NCBI GenBank assembly: GCA_020437805.1
Contig: JAGQVV010000079.1
Coordinates: 1-44,701 of the forward strand
Direction of reading: 5' to 3'
Source: Flavobacteriales bacterium
GTDB taxonomy: Bacteria; Bacteroidota; Bacteroidia; Flavobacteriales_F; PHOS-HE28
DNA: 44,701 nt
A program made the translations under genes and the position numbers. Below are positions 26,073 to 35,131 of the stretch, in pieces (positions within the stretch are counted from its first letter, which is position 1; every line of letters starts with the position of its first letter). A model generated the notes under the pieces. It made no database searches. It was not told the origin of the DNA and saw nothing but the letters and a program-made list of their open reading frames with translations.

Positions 26073-27071
26073 TCAAGTCAAGCCCAAGCGACGCTGCAAT
26101 TTGGAGAGGAACGGGGTGATCGCTTCGTCCACGGCGTCGGGCAGTAGGCCCTTGAGCGTGCTCTTGAACCTACGGAACAACGGAGGCCTGACATAGGCGT
26201 TGAAGTAGGCGAGGTTCCTTTCGGTATCCACGGTGATCTCCACTGGGTGTTCCAAGGGCCATTCCGCACTGTGCAAATGCTCCTGGTTCCGCGGATCACG
26301 GCGGTCCACCGAATGCGTGGCATCTTCTCCGAACCCGACGTTCCGGCAGAGATTCACGTTCGGGATGATATTGACCGCTCCCGCCTTCATCTTGGCATAG
26401 TCGAACTGGTAATCCCAAGCGCCAGCGATACGACCATCCCACGTTGCTTCGAGCAAGTGAAGGGCTTCCTTCCGCTCCCCGGAACTCAAGAACCAGGGAT
26501 CGAAACGTTTGGAATCCCGGACCTCCGGCCAATCCTTCATGTCCACATCGAAGCGCTCCCAAGACCTGCGCCAACCGGCCCAACCGGAATACGCCCCATA
26601 GCCATGCGCCATGAACCAGTATCCACGCGGATCCTTGACCTCCCCGCCCGTGGCGAGGTTGTTGCCGATGATCGCCCAGATCCGCTCGTCATCCCGGTAG
26701 CGTTCCAACAGCTCCTGCGCGAAGCGGAAGAAACTTTGGTCAGGTACGATATCGTCCTCCAGGACAATGCCTTCGGCTTCCTGCGAGAAGAACCAATCCA
26801 TGTTCTCCACCATCCCATATTTGGTACCCTTGTTCTTTTCATGGAACAAGGTGTGCACCTCGCAAGGCCAATCAACGAGTTCGACCAAGGTGCGGACGCG
26901 GTCGGTCCGTTCCTTTTCGGCCTCGTTACGCGGTCCATCGCATGCGAAATAGAGGCGCGGGGGTCGGGCCGAACGCACCGCTTCCATGACAAGACGTGCC
27001 GTGTCATACCGTTTGAAGGCGGTGATCATCACGGCCGTGTGGTTCGGAGATGCGGGTATGGTCGAGTTCAT
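26073..27071 (-). CDS. GT-A-type glycosyltransferase
   Basis: A 332-residue protein. It begins TAVMITAFKRYDTARLVME, the nucleotide-sugar binding strand-loop of GT-A glycosyltransferases. GIVLEDDIVPDQSFF provides the metal-binding acidic cluster. GYGAYSGWAGWRRSWERFD and the W-rich middle resemble the GNT-I/GT13-like branch (Pfam nucleotide-diphospho-sugar transferases) often found in bacterial capsule loci. It would act at the cytoplasmic membrane. It sits between wzx and wzy with short gaps on each side. Confidence 0.82.
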   Translation of the reverse strand: MNSTIPASPNHTAVMITAFKRYDTARLVMEAVRSARPPRLYFACDGPRNEAEKERTDRVRTLVELVDWPCEVHTLFHEKNKGTKYGMVENMDWFFSQEAEGIVLEDDIVPDQSFFRFAQELLERYRDDERIWAIIGNNLATGGEVKDPRGYWFMAHGYGAYSGWAGWRRSWERFDVDMKDWPEVRDSKRFDPWFLSSGERKEALHLLEATWDGRIAGAWDYQFDYAKMKAGAVNIIPNVNLCRNVGFGEDATHSVDRRDPRNQEHLHSAEWPLEHPVEITVDTERNLAYFNAYVRPPLFRRFKSTLKGLLPDAVDEAITPFLSKLQRRLGLT

Positions 27072-27099
27072 AGTGATCCTTGATCGCCTGGTTCCAAGC

Positions 27100-28419
27100 T
27101 CATCTCACGCCCCGGATCCTCCAGAACGAAAGCACACCTTGGGTCATCATTTTGAAGTTGATACGTGTTCGGGGGTGGAAAAGATCCACGAGGTATACGC
27201 TCACGAAGAAACTGACCAACGTGGCCCAGATCGCTCCATCGGACCGCATCGTGGGGATGAGCGCCAGATTCAATCCGATGTTGATGGCGGCACCGATCAC
27301 CGTGGTGACCAAGGAGAACTTGAACAAGCTCTCGTTCGTGATGAAGCTGTTCTTCGCCACCCCGATATAGGAGAACACCAGTCGCGCAGCGAAGATGGCC
27401 AGCAAGTGCCCTGCCAAACGGAACTCCTCCCCGTACAATAGAACGATCAAAGGCTCAGCCACGAAGTACAGGGGTATCGAGGTGGTGAGGTAGAGCAGGA
27501 ACATCAACCGGTACTGGTTCGTGAGCCGCTGTCTGTACAGCTCCACATCCTGGACCTTGGCCTTCGAAATGGCCGGCGCAAGCACGAGTTGGATGATGAC
27601 CGGAAGGAAAGCCGTGGCTTCGATCATCTTCACCGCCACGGAGTATTGACCGACCTCGATGTTGGCGGCTTCCTCGCCGATCGTTCCCCTGAGGATATCG
27701 AAGATCATGATCTGGTCGATCTTCAATTGCGCTTGAAGTGCGATGCCATAGATCAACAAAGGCCAGGACTGCTGGAGCAAACGGCCGATCATCCGTCGGG
27801 TCGGTCGCCAGTTCCTGATCCGCATGCCATGGTTGTGGTATGCGATGTACATGCTGATCGCGAACACCACCGTTTCCAGCGCATAGGCCGCCGCGAACCA
27901 GAGGATCGGTGCTTTCATTGCCACCAATACCAGTTTGTAGCCCGAACCCACAACGGTGGCAACAATGTTCACTTTCGCCGGAACTCGCCCTTGGACACGG
28001 GAAATGAAAAGGTATTCGATCACGCTGGACCACCGGAACAACTCCCCGGAAGCGGTGATCACGATCAACAGGACCGTCAGAGGGTCCAGGTCCTGCCACA
28101 GCGCGAATACCAACGCGAACAGGTTCAACAGGATCGCCCCGCACAATTTGATGACGAAGCCACTGCCCAGCAATTCATCCTTGCGTTCAGGGTGTTGCAC
28201 CAGATCACGCGAAATGATCTCGTTCATACCCATGGAGGTGAGCACCGCTCCGATGCTGACCACGGCCATGGCATAGTTCAGTTTGCCGAGGATTTCCGCA
28301 CCGAGATAGCGGGTCACGAATATGCCGGTCAGCAGCACCAACGCGAGCCGCACCACGCGGTCAGCGAACAGCCACGAGAAGCTCTGGAAATACTTCTTGA
28401 ACCCTTCGGACCCGATCAT
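27100..28419 (-). CDS. Oligosaccharide flippase (Wzx)
   Basis: A MATE/MOP-type transporter of 439 residues with about 12-14 membrane helices. FSWLFADRVVRLALVLLTG at the N-terminus and VGQYSVAVKMIEATAFLPVI (about 265-284) are typical of flippases. It would flip undecaprenyl-linked repeat units to the periplasmic side. An in-frame start two codons earlier (28425) is possible. It starts 10 bp after the wzc stop and is followed by a glycosyltransferase. Confidence 0.9.
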   Translation of the reverse strand: MIGSEGFKKYFQSFSWLFADRVVRLALVLLTGIFVTRYLGAEILGKLNYAMAVVSIGAVLTSMGMNEIISRDLVQHPERKDELLGSGFVIKLCGAILLNLFALVFALWQDLDPLTVLLIVITASGELFRWSSVIEYLFISRVQGRVPAKVNIVATVVGSGYKLVLVAMKAPILWFAAAYALETVVFAISMYIAYHNHGMRIRNWRPTRRMIGRLLQQSWPLLIYGIALQAQLKIDQIMIFDILRGTIGEEAANIEVGQYSVAVKMIEATAFLPVIIQLVLAPAISKAKVQDVELYRQRLTNQYRLMFLLYLTTSIPLYFVAEPLIVLLYGEEFRLAGHLLAIFAARLVFSYIGVAKNSFITNESLFKFSLVTTVIGAAINIGLNLALIPTMRSDGAIWATLVSFFVSVYLVDLFHPRTRINFKMMTQGVLSFWRIRGVR

Positions 28420-28429
28420 TGCCAAGGTC

Positions 28430-30763
28430 CTACTTGTTGTAGTACCCGTAGCCGTCGCTGCGGCTCTTCACATCGTTCAACAGCAGGTCCACGTGCTGCG
28501 CTTTGTTCTCAGCGACCATTTCATTGATCATCCGAAGCGCTCCCCGCTCGGTTCGCCCTTCACGTACCACATACAGGGTGACATCGACAAGCCTCATCAA
28601 CAGTACATATTCGCTCACCAAACCCAGAGGAGAGGCGTCGATGATGACATGGTCATATCGTGTCCGCAAGGTTCCGATCAACTCTGCCATCCGCGGGCTC
28701 TCGGCCAATTCCAACGGGTTCGGCGGGATCGGACCGGCACCGATGACGTCGAGGCCGGGGATATCCGTCTTCTTGATGAGCTGATCGATCCCCGCCTCCC
28801 CGATGAGCCAAGTGGAAAGACCCAGTTCATCCTTCATCCCAAGAGTGCGCATCACATTGGGGCGGCGCATGTCCGCGTCCAGCAGCAAGGTCCGTTTGTC
28901 AGCTTGGGCCATCACGGTGCTCAAATTCACCGCGCAGAAGGTCTTTCCCTCTCCGCTTGAAGAGGACGTCATACCGATCACTTGCCGCTCCGTATTGGGG
29001 TTGAGGTATTGCAGGTTCACACGCGCTGTGCGGAAGGATTCGGCCAACATGGATTTCGGCTCGTCAGGCAACACGCGCTTTCGCTTGCTGGCAGGAATGA
29101 CCGCTAGCACCGGCAGTTTGCTGAGACGCTTCAATTCGTCCAGGTCGTCGATCCGATCGCGGATCAGATCGCGGATGAAGATGAAGCCGATCGGCAACAA
29201 CAGGCCCAGCACGAACGCCCCGCCGAGTAGGATACCCTTCCGTGGGGCCACCGGTTTACGACCGCTCACATGGGCGGGGTCCACGACGGACTTGTCCACT
29301 TGATCACTGGCGATGGCGATCCCGGCCTCGGCCCGCTTCTCCATCAAGTAGTTGTAAAGGTTATCGCTCAATTTGAACTTCCGTTCGATGTTCACCAAAC
29401 GCCTTTCGTTCTCCGGAAGTTGGTTGAACTGGTAATTGATCGATCCCAAACGACGATTGACCTCATCCAGACTCATCTCCGCTTGCTCGACGAGGCTTTC
29501 GGCCGTTTGGGCAAGTGAGGCGGTGAGATTCTTGACCTTCCGCTCCATGGCGATGACGGTGGGGTTGCTGCGCGCACCGGTGGCCAGGTTCTGAGCGGCA
29601 AGATCCGCGGAAAGCCGTGTTATCTCAATGACCAGGTTGTTCAACACCGGATCGTCGATCCCCGAAGATGAAGGTGCCGGTACGTTCCGAAGGTCGGATG
29701 ACGAGCGGACCTTCTCCAGCACGGAAGCGCAATAATTCCGTCGACGCAGGACCAGGGAACGTTCGTCCTCCAGCCTGCTGCGCTCCTGGAACAAGGCATC
29801 GGATGTCGTGGAGGCGTTCATCATACCACCACTGACCCCACGAAAGCTCTCCATGGTGCTCTCGACCTTTTGCAGGGAATCGGACACGCTACCGATCTGG
29901 TCGTCAATGAACGCGATCGTCTTGATGCCCTTTTGTTGTTGCTTGTACAGTTCACCTTCGATGTAGGTCTCCATCAGCTTGTTCAGGAAGGTGACCTCTT
30001 TCGTGATCGCTTCACCTTGGATGGCGAGGTTCACGATATTGCTTTCCTTGCTCAATTGTGCCGCACCCGTACGATCCTGATAACTCGAGACCAGGTCCTC
30101 CAAGCTCTTCAACACGAAATGATATGTGGTCCCATCATCGTAGGTCCGATCCTCCGGAAAGGAGATCCGGAAGCTCAGGTGATCGCCCACGAACGGCGTA
30201 TCCACCGGCACCGTTTGTTCCAGCTTGTATTCCGGGATGTAATCGGCCAGGACCTCTTGCTTCTGAACATTGTACAGCCGAACGTTCTTCCCTTCGGCTT
30301 TAACCGTGTAGGTTCCTGCGGGAAGGTCAACGGAAACATGGATGGGGATATCGATGACCTGGACGGACACACTGTCCAATTTCACGATGAACGGTGGGTA
30401 ATCGAATTTCTCGGTGGTGAGGAAGTTCTTCGTTTCGAAGTAGCTCACCCCGAAATCGAGACGCTGGAGCGTCCGGGTCATATTGGTCGTTGAGGTCAGC
30501 ACCGTCAGTTTATCCTCCAGCTCCGTGCTATTGCTCAGGTACGCGGTGCCCTTGATGAACTCGTCATTCCCTCCGAACCCGGTGCGTTTCTCCTCACCAA
30601 GGAGCATGACCGCTTCGATCAGATACTCCTTCGGGGTGGTTTTGATGTACACCACACCAAGGGCCAAGCAAAAGGGTACCGATAGCATGAACCACCACCA
30701 TTTCGCGCGGATCTTCCTGAAGATCGCACGCAGATCGATGGTGTCGTTGGACGCGCTGCTCAT
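28430..30763 (-). CDS. Polysaccharide biosynthesis tyrosine autokinase (Wzc)
   Basis: A 777-residue fused chain-length regulator and BY-kinase. The N-terminal Wzz domain has one membrane helix (about 24-44), followed by a large periplasmic coiled-coil region and a second helix near 505-525. The cytoplasmic kinase has Walker A TSSSSGEGKT (about 598-608), Walker A' LLLDADMRRP and Walker B VIIDASP. The C-terminal tyrosine cluster is unusually short: only YGYYNK. The ATG at 30763 forms TGATG with the wza stop; a GTG one codon earlier is also possible. It controls polymer length together with Wza. Confidence 0.94.
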   Translation of the reverse strand: MSSASNDTIDLRAIFRKIRAKWWWFMLSVPFCLALGVVYIKTTPKEYLIEAVMLLGEEKRTGFGGNDEFIKGTAYLSNSTELEDKLTVLTSTTNMTRTLQRLDFGVSYFETKNFLTTEKFDYPPFIVKLDSVSVQVIDIPIHVSVDLPAGTYTVKAEGKNVRLYNVQKQEVLADYIPEYKLEQTVPVDTPFVGDHLSFRISFPEDRTYDDGTTYHFVLKSLEDLVSSYQDRTGAAQLSKESNIVNLAIQGEAITKEVTFLNKLMETYIEGELYKQQQKGIKTIAFIDDQIGSVSDSLQKVESTMESFRGVSGGMMNASTTSDALFQERSRLEDERSLVLRRRNYCASVLEKVRSSSDLRNVPAPSSSGIDDPVLNNLVIEITRLSADLAAQNLATGARSNPTVIAMERKVKNLTASLAQTAESLVEQAEMSLDEVNRRLGSINYQFNQLPENERRLVNIERKFKLSDNLYNYLMEKRAEAGIAIASDQVDKSVVDPAHVSGRKPVAPRKGILLGGAFVLGLLLPIGFIFIRDLIRDRIDDLDELKRLSKLPVLAVIPASKRKRVLPDEPKSMLAESFRTARVNLQYLNPNTERQVIGMTSSSSGEGKTFCAVNLSTVMAQADKRTLLLDADMRRPNVMRTLGMKDELGLSTWLIGEAGIDQLIKKTDIPGLDVIGAGPIPPNPLELAESPRMAELIGTLRTRYDHVIIDASPLGLVSEYVLLMRLVDVTLYVVREGRTERGALRMINEMVAENKAQHVDLLLNDVKSRSDGYGYYNK

Positions 30764-31545
30764 CACTGATTGGTGTTCTGGATCACAGAGAACACGACCG
30801 CGGCGGTGCTGATGGCACCCATGATCACCGCGAACACCTCCAAGTTCAACCTGCCCGGTCGCGCCTTGATCGTAGGCACGTATACAATGTCATTCGGAAG
30901 GAGGTAGTAGTACTCGGAACTGAGCACGTTCGTGTTGGACATGTCAACGTACAAGGCTTGTACCCCACGCTCGCTCTGCCGCAACAGCGTGACGTGGGTC
31001 TTGTCCGCGAATTCATTCGGCCCACCGGCCATGGCCAAGGCATCGAGAATGGTGATCTGGTTGTTGTAGACAACGTACGCACCGGGCCTGCTCACATCAC
31101 CCATTACACTGATCCTCCAATTCACCATCTTAAGGATCACCGTAGCATTGTTGAAGTACTCGTTGATCTTGCGCTGGACCAGTTCCTGTGCTTCGCCCAC
31201 GGTGAGTCCCTGCAACTTGATCTTGCCGACAGTGGGAAGCTGGACCTGGCCGTTCTTATCGATCGAATACCCGTTCACGTACAAGGCGGCATCACTCACA
31301 TTCTGGAAATTGCCTTGCTGCTCAACGTTGAAGAACTTGCTCGTTGCGTCATCCAAACCCATCACACGGATGCTGAGCACGTCGTTCACTTGGACGCGAT
31401 ATTCGAACTTCCTGTTCTCGAACAACTTGCTGGAGCCATTGCTCAGCGATGGATCGTTCAAGTAGTTGATGTTCTTGCGCCCAACGCACCCCCCCAATAG
31501 GAGGATCAGGAGCAGACCGAGGATTCCCGTGTTCCGTTTGTTCAT
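30763..31545 (-). CDS. Polysaccharide export lipoprotein (Wza)
   Basis: 260 residues beginning with a lipoprotein signal (ILGLLLILLLGGC, Cys20). It has the polysaccharide export segment EYRVQVNDVLSIRV, the SLBB-like repeats, and a C-terminal hydrophobic helix (VFAVIMGAISTAAVVFSVI), expected to cross the outer membrane. It forms the export pore for the polymer. The ATG at 31545 is chosen over 31632 and 31554, because the upstream residues are Arg/Cys-rich and only this start gives a normal lipoprotein signal. It is the first gene of the wza-wzc-wzx-GT-wzy operon. Confidence 0.92.
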   Translation of the reverse strand: MNKRNTGILGLLLILLLGGCVGRKNINYLNDPSLSNGSSKLFENRKFEYRVQVNDVLSIRVMGLDDATSKFFNVEQQGNFQNVSDAALYVNGYSIDKNGQVQLPTVGKIKLQGLTVGEAQELVQRKINEYFNNATVILKMVNWRISVMGDVSRPGAYVVYNNQITILDALAMAGGPNEFADKTHVTLLRQSERGVQALYVDMSNTNVLSSEYYYLLPNDIVYVPTIKARPGRLNLEVFAVIMGAISTAAVVFSVIQNTNQ

Positions 31546-31640
31546 CCGTTGCATGTTGGATGCATGGTACCCGCCACGGCACCACCCGGATCGGCAGGGA
31601 GATGCCACGGAAGTGCGCCTTGGGCACCACACAACAAGGC

Positions 31641-31648
31641 CAAAGATA
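31641..31648 (-). promoter_or_regulatory. Candidate -7 box of the wza operon
   Basis: TATCTTTG on the minus strand matches TAnnTTTG, about 95 bp upstream of the wza ATG. A TTG at 31674-31672 is 23 bp further upstream, at the edge of accepted spacing. The tRNA-Glu terminator lies just beyond. Confidence 0.45.
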
Positions 31649-31676
31649 CGCGGGCGACCTTGCTACGGTTACAATG

Positions 31677-31704
31677 AAAAAGCCCCCCTGCAACGCAGAG
31701 GGGC
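31677..31704 (-). terminator. Terminator of tRNA-Glu
   Basis: A 10-bp GC-rich stem (31682-31691 with 31695-31704) with a 3-nt loop is followed on the minus strand by TTTTTC. It lies 13 bp after the tRNA 3' end. Confidence 0.85.
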
Positions 31705-31716
31705 CTTTCAACCAAG

Positions 31717-31788
31717 TAGCCCGTAGGGGAATCGAACCCCTGTTTCATCCGTGAAAGGGACGCGTCCTAACCCCTAGACGAACGGGCC
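31717..31788 (-). tRNA. tRNA-Glu (anticodon UUC)
   Basis: A 72-nt cloverleaf read on the minus strand. The acceptor arms GGCCCGT and ACGGGCT pair with one G-U at the end. The D arm contains GTCTAGGGGTTAGGAC, the anticodon loop is CTTTCAC, and the T arm is AGGGG-TTCGATT-CCCCT. The discriminator base is A and CCA is not encoded. It has its own promoter and terminator and is not part of a tRNA cluster. Confidence 0.97.
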
Positions 31789-31829
31789 ACGATTTCAATT
31801 CCCCGCATGGGGGCCCGGTTAAGGGACGG

Positions 31830-31860
31830 CAAATGTAACCAGCGGATCGAATTCCCGCAA
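31830..31860 (-). promoter_or_regulatory. Promoter of tRNA-Glu
   Basis: On the minus strand TTG (31860-31858) and TACATTTG (31837-31830) are separated by 20 bp. The -7 box is 41 bp upstream of the tRNA 5' end. The same TACATTTG sequence is used at rpmH and at the priming glycosyltransferase gene. Confidence 0.6.
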
Positions 31861-31865
31861 CGGTA

Positions 31866-32570
31866 TCAATTCGGATCGTCGGTATCGGACTGGAAACGAA
31901 AGCCGAGCCGCTTTCCGGTGGCCATCTGCAAGTTGGCGTTGAGCTCGTTCATTTCGCTGACAGTGACCATGTTCACTTGATCATACGGCGGTACCAGCAG
32001 GTCGAATTCCAGCACATAGAGGATGATGGAATTGACAACCTCCTTCAACGTGGCCCGGTCCATTTCGCTTCCCGGCAGGTCGTTGTACAAGAACCCGAGT
32101 TGCCGTTTGCCTTGGAGGAAGAAGTGCCCATCCTTGTTCAGGAGAAGGCGTGCCACGAGATAGCCCAGATCCCGCTCCCGATTGAATTTGAACGAATCGC
32201 TGAGGAAGTTGTACACGTTGATCACGCCGAAATAACCCCGCAACTCGTCCTCCTCCAAGTAACTGTTCTTCCAATAGCTGTGGCTCTGGTCCAAACGGAA
32301 CACGTTGGAGTGCATCTGAAAAACGACCACATCCCCGGCCACCTTCAATTCACAGGCCATGGCCCCCTTGTCCATGAATGAGACCGCCAGCCGCTCGTCC
32401 TTCGCCCGAACCGCAGTACCCAATTCATCCGCCACCTCCTCCAAGACCTCCCTTAGCGTATTGAATAGAGCACCGATCCCCGCGAAGACGTCCTGCTTCA
32501 TCGCCGACTTGGAATGCAGCGCTTTCACGATCAGCTCATGGGCCGAGGGACGATGCTCCTTACCCTTCAT
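31866..32570 (-). CDS. Conserved hypothetical protein coupled to proS
   Basis: 234 residues, no domain name recognised. The first part is helical (VKALHSKSAMKQDVFAGIGALFNTLREVLEEVADEL). The middle resembles a mixed alpha/beta domain with VAGDVVVFQMHSNVFRLDQ and GYFGVINVYNFLSDSFKFNRERDLGYL. The end contains DQVNMVTVSEMNELNANLQMATGKRLGFRF. There is no signal peptide or membrane helix, so it is cytosolic. Its ATG shares a base with the proS stop (TGATG), so it is translationally coupled to proline-tRNA ligase. It may be a conserved Bacteroidota protein of unknown role. Confidence 0.75.
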   Translation of the reverse strand: MKGKEHRPSAHELIVKALHSKSAMKQDVFAGIGALFNTLREVLEEVADELGTAVRAKDERLAVSFMDKGAMACELKVAGDVVVFQMHSNVFRLDQSHSYWKNSYLEEDELRGYFGVINVYNFLSDSFKFNRERDLGYLVARLLLNKDGHFFLQGKRQLGFLYNDLPGSEMDRATLKEVVNSIILYVLEFDLLVPPYDQVNMVTVSEMNELNANLQMATGKRLGFRFQSDTDDPN

Positions 32571-34039
32571 CAGTACGCTCGAGCGAAGATGACCCGTTGC
32601 TTACTGGGAGCCCCTGTCACCATGCATTTTCCGGGGCTGATATCGCCTCCCATGGGAATGCATCGGATGGTGGCCTTGGTCTCCTGTTTCACCCTCTCCT
32701 CGGTTTCGGCAGTACCATCCCAATGGGCAAGGATGAACCCTCCCTTTTCAATGCTCTCCTTGAATTCCTCGTATGAATCCACTCCACGTGTGTAATTCTC
32801 CCGCATCGCCAGGGCCTTTTCGTAGAGATTCGACTGGATCGCGTCGAGCAGGTGATCCACCTTCTCGGCCAGGTCCGTGGTCTGGATCACCTGTTTTTCG
32901 AGGGTGTCCCTGCGGGCCACCTCAACAGTACCGTTCTCCATATCCCTTGGCCCGATCGCTATTCGCACCGGGTAGCCCTTGAACTCGTACTCAGCGAATT
33001 TCCAGCCGGGCTTCTTCTGGTCATCGTCATCGAACTTCACCGTGATCCCCCGTGCCCGCATCTGGGCCAAACTGGGGGCGAAATAGGTCTTGATGGCCTC
33101 CATTTGTTCCGCATTCTTGGCGATCGGGACAACAGCGACCTGCACCGGGGCAAGTTTTGGTGGAAGAACAAGGCCATTGTCATCACTGTGGGTCATGATC
33201 AACGCGCCCATCAACCGGGTGCTAACCCCCCAACTGGTGGCCCAAACATGTTCCTGTTTGTTCTCTTTGTTCGTGAAGAGCACGTCAAAGGCCTTGGCGA
33301 AGTTCTGGCCGAGGAAATGCGAAGTGCCCGCTTGCAGGGCCTTGCCATCCTGCATCATGGCCTCGATGCAATAGGTGTCAACGGCACCAGCGAACCGTTC
33401 GCTCGCCGATTTCACACCTTTGATGACCGGAATGGCCAACCATTCCTCAGCGAAACGGGCATAGACCCCAAGCATCCGCTCGGTCTCCTCAATGGCCTCC
33501 TGCTTGGTCGCGTGCGCGGTATGACCCTCCTGCCAGAGGAACTCGGCCGTGCGAAGGAACAGTCGGGTGCGCATCTCCCAACGCACCACATTGGCCCATT
33601 GATTGATCAACAAGGGCAGGTCCCGGTAGCTCTTTACCCAACCCCGATAGGTGTTCCAAATGATGGTCTCGCTGGTGGGGCGCACGATCAGCTCCTCCTC
33701 CAACCGGGCATCGGGATCCACGACCACACCATGCACCGGGTCGCTTTTCAACCGGTAATGCGTGACCACCGCGCATTCCTTGGCAAAGCCCTCCACGTGG
33801 CTGGCTTCCTTGGCCAGGTAGCTTTTCGGTATGAAAAGCGGGAAGTACGCGTTCACATGCCCGGTGGCCTTGAACATGCCGTCCAAGGCGCTTTGCATCT
33901 TCTCCCAAATGGCATAACCGTGCGGTTTGATCACCATGCATCCACGCACGTCGCTATGCTCGGCCAGGTCCGCTTTCAGAACAAGATCATTGTACCATTG
34001 GGCGTAGTCCTCCCCACGTTTCGTCAAAAGATCGGCCAT
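32570..34039 (-). CDS. proS: Proline--tRNA ligase (archaeal/eukaryotic-type)
   Basis: A 489-residue class II synthetase that charges tRNA-Pro. It begins with the [20 protein letters not shown] block, has [12 protein letters not shown] and [12 protein letters not shown] (motif 2 region), and [19 protein letters not shown] with [10 protein letters not shown] (motif 3). The chain ends in RVIFARAY, the C-terminal tyrosine of the short form that lacks the bacterial editing insertion. This type is usual in Bacteroidota. It is followed directly by the coupled unknown gene. Confidence 0.96.
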   Translation of the reverse strand: MADLLTKRGEDYAQWYNDLVLKADLAEHSDVRGCMVIKPHGYAIWEKMQSALDGMFKATGHVNAYFPLFIPKSYLAKEASHVEGFAKECAVVTHYRLKSDPVHGVVVDPDARLEEELIVRPTSETIIWNTYRGWVKSYRDLPLLINQWANVVRWEMRTRLFLRTAEFLWQEGHTAHATKQEAIEETERMLGVYARFAEEWLAIPVIKGVKSASERFAGAVDTYCIEAMMQDGKALQAGTSHFLGQNFAKAFDVLFTNKENKQEHVWATSWGVSTRLMGALIMTHSDDNGLVLPPKLAPVQVAVVPIAKNAEQMEAIKTYFAPSLAQMRARGITVKFDDDDQKKPGWKFAEYEFKGYPVRIAIGPRDMENGTVEVARRDTLEKQVIQTTDLAEKVDHLLDAIQSNLYEKALAMRENYTRGVDSYEEFKESIEKGGFILAHWDGTAETEERVKQETKATIRCIPMGGDISPGKCMVTGAPSKQRVIFARAY

Positions 34040-34055
34040 GCCCCCTGCTTGGTAT

Positions 34056-34063
34056 TATTTTTG
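34056..34063 (+). promoter_or_regulatory. Candidate -7 box before the lipoprotein gene
   Basis: TATTTTTG matches TAnnTTTG, 72 bp upstream of the ATG at 34136, in the intergenic space shared with divergent proS. No -33 partner was identified. Confidence 0.35.
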
Positions 34064-34135
34064 TTCTATATGGGCGGCTAAGGTAAACAACCCGGACAGG
34101 CGTTCTCGCGTTATCCGGGACAACACACGAACGCT

Positions 34136-35128
34136 ATGAAGAACTTCAAAGGCCACTTACCCCTGCTGCTCCCGGTCGCCCTTTTCCTCGGCTCGTGTGC
34201 CACCATGCAACCGACCGCCGAGGTCCGGGATGACGTCTATTTCCTTCCTCCCTACGGACCGGAACTCGCATCCACAGGGCCGGCCGTACCGCTGGATGGA
34301 CCGGAACCCGGAGGGGATGACTACTACGACCCCGGTACCGCGGAGTCCTACGGATCGGACCGTAACTTCTATGACCTCACCTACAACGACCCCTACTATT
34401 ACAACTACGACCGATTCGGGTTCGGCACGGGCTTGGGCTACAGCACCGGATACGGCTGGGGGCCCAATGGCATGATGATCGGTCTGGGCTATGGCTCCGG
34501 TGTGTACAGCGGATGGTCCTATGGCCTGTACGGAGGTAGTGCTTTCCCGTATGGCAACATCCGATGGAACGCCACTTACGGTTACAACAACTGTTTCGGC
34601 GGCCCCTCACCTTGGTGCAACCCATGCAATGGATGGGGAGGCGGATTCGGATACGGGTATGGTTATGGCAACTACTATGGACCATATGGGAACTGCCTCT
34701 CGTGCTACTCGCCGGTGATCATCGGGGCTGGAAGCAATGTGGTGGTAGGACACCGCCCTTCGATGGGTGCTGGAGGTGGCTCCCGAACCGACCCGGGTGC
34801 GAGCCGCTTGATCGCTCGTGATCCTGTTCGACTGAATACCACTGTTTCCGATCCGGGACGTTTGGTCGGTACACGACCGACCACGCGCACAGGTGGGCTG
34901 CAACCCGCGCGGGAGATCCGCAGCACCGGGACCCAACGACAAGGGACCTATTCCCCGAGCGACGGCGGAAGCCGCACTCGAGGTACAAGGTCTGTGGAGC
35001 GCAGCACTCCTCGCATGGGTGGCGGTGGTGGTGGTGAAATACGATCCACGAGCCCTTCTCGCAGTACTGGAGGAGGCAGCACCGGCGGTGGTGGTGGTGG
35101 CGTGCGGACCAGCCCTAACCGTCGCTGA
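34136..35128 (+). CDS. Gly/Tyr-rich lipoprotein, unknown function
   Basis: 330 residues. A lipoprotein signal (PLLLPVALFLGSC, Cys about 21) is followed by an acidic, Tyr-rich stretch (DDYYDPG, DPYYYNYDRFG). Next is a long Gly/Tyr/Asn/Ser region of short GYGYGYGNYYGPYGN-type repeats. The C-terminal third is basic and Ser/Arg/Gly-rich with runs of glycine (GGGGGGE, GGGGGGV). Disordered or amyloid-like surface material is a possible reading. It lies 3 bp before the FadL-like gene and is likely co-transcribed. No family name is supported. Confidence 0.75.
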   Translation: MKNFKGHLPLLLPVALFLGSCATMQPTAEVRDDVYFLPPYGPELASTGPAVPLDGPEPGGDDYYDPGTAESYGSDRNFYDLTYNDPYYYNYDRFGFGTGLGYSTGYGWGPNGMMIGLGYGSGVYSGWSYGLYGGSAFPYGNIRWNATYGYNNCFGGPSPWCNPCNGWGGGFGYGYGYGNYYGPYGNCLSCYSPVIIGAGSNVVVGHRPSMGAGGGSRTDPGASRLIARDPVRLNTTVSDPGRLVGTRPTTRTGGLQPAREIRSTGTQRQGTYSPSDGGSRTRGTRSVERSTPRMGGGGGGEIRSTSPSRSTGGGSTGGGGGGVRTSPNRR

Positions 35129-35131
35129 CCC

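Noticed and set aside
32852-34081. Open frame of 409 codons on the + strand opposite proS
   Set aside because: It is antisense to proS, which has all synthetase motifs; the antisense translation has no recognisable domain.
34400-34700. Repeat-rich DNA resembling a tandem repeat array
   Set aside because: The repeats are imperfect Gly/Tyr codon runs inside one lipoprotein gene, with no spacer structure, so they are not CRISPR or VNTR-type repeats.
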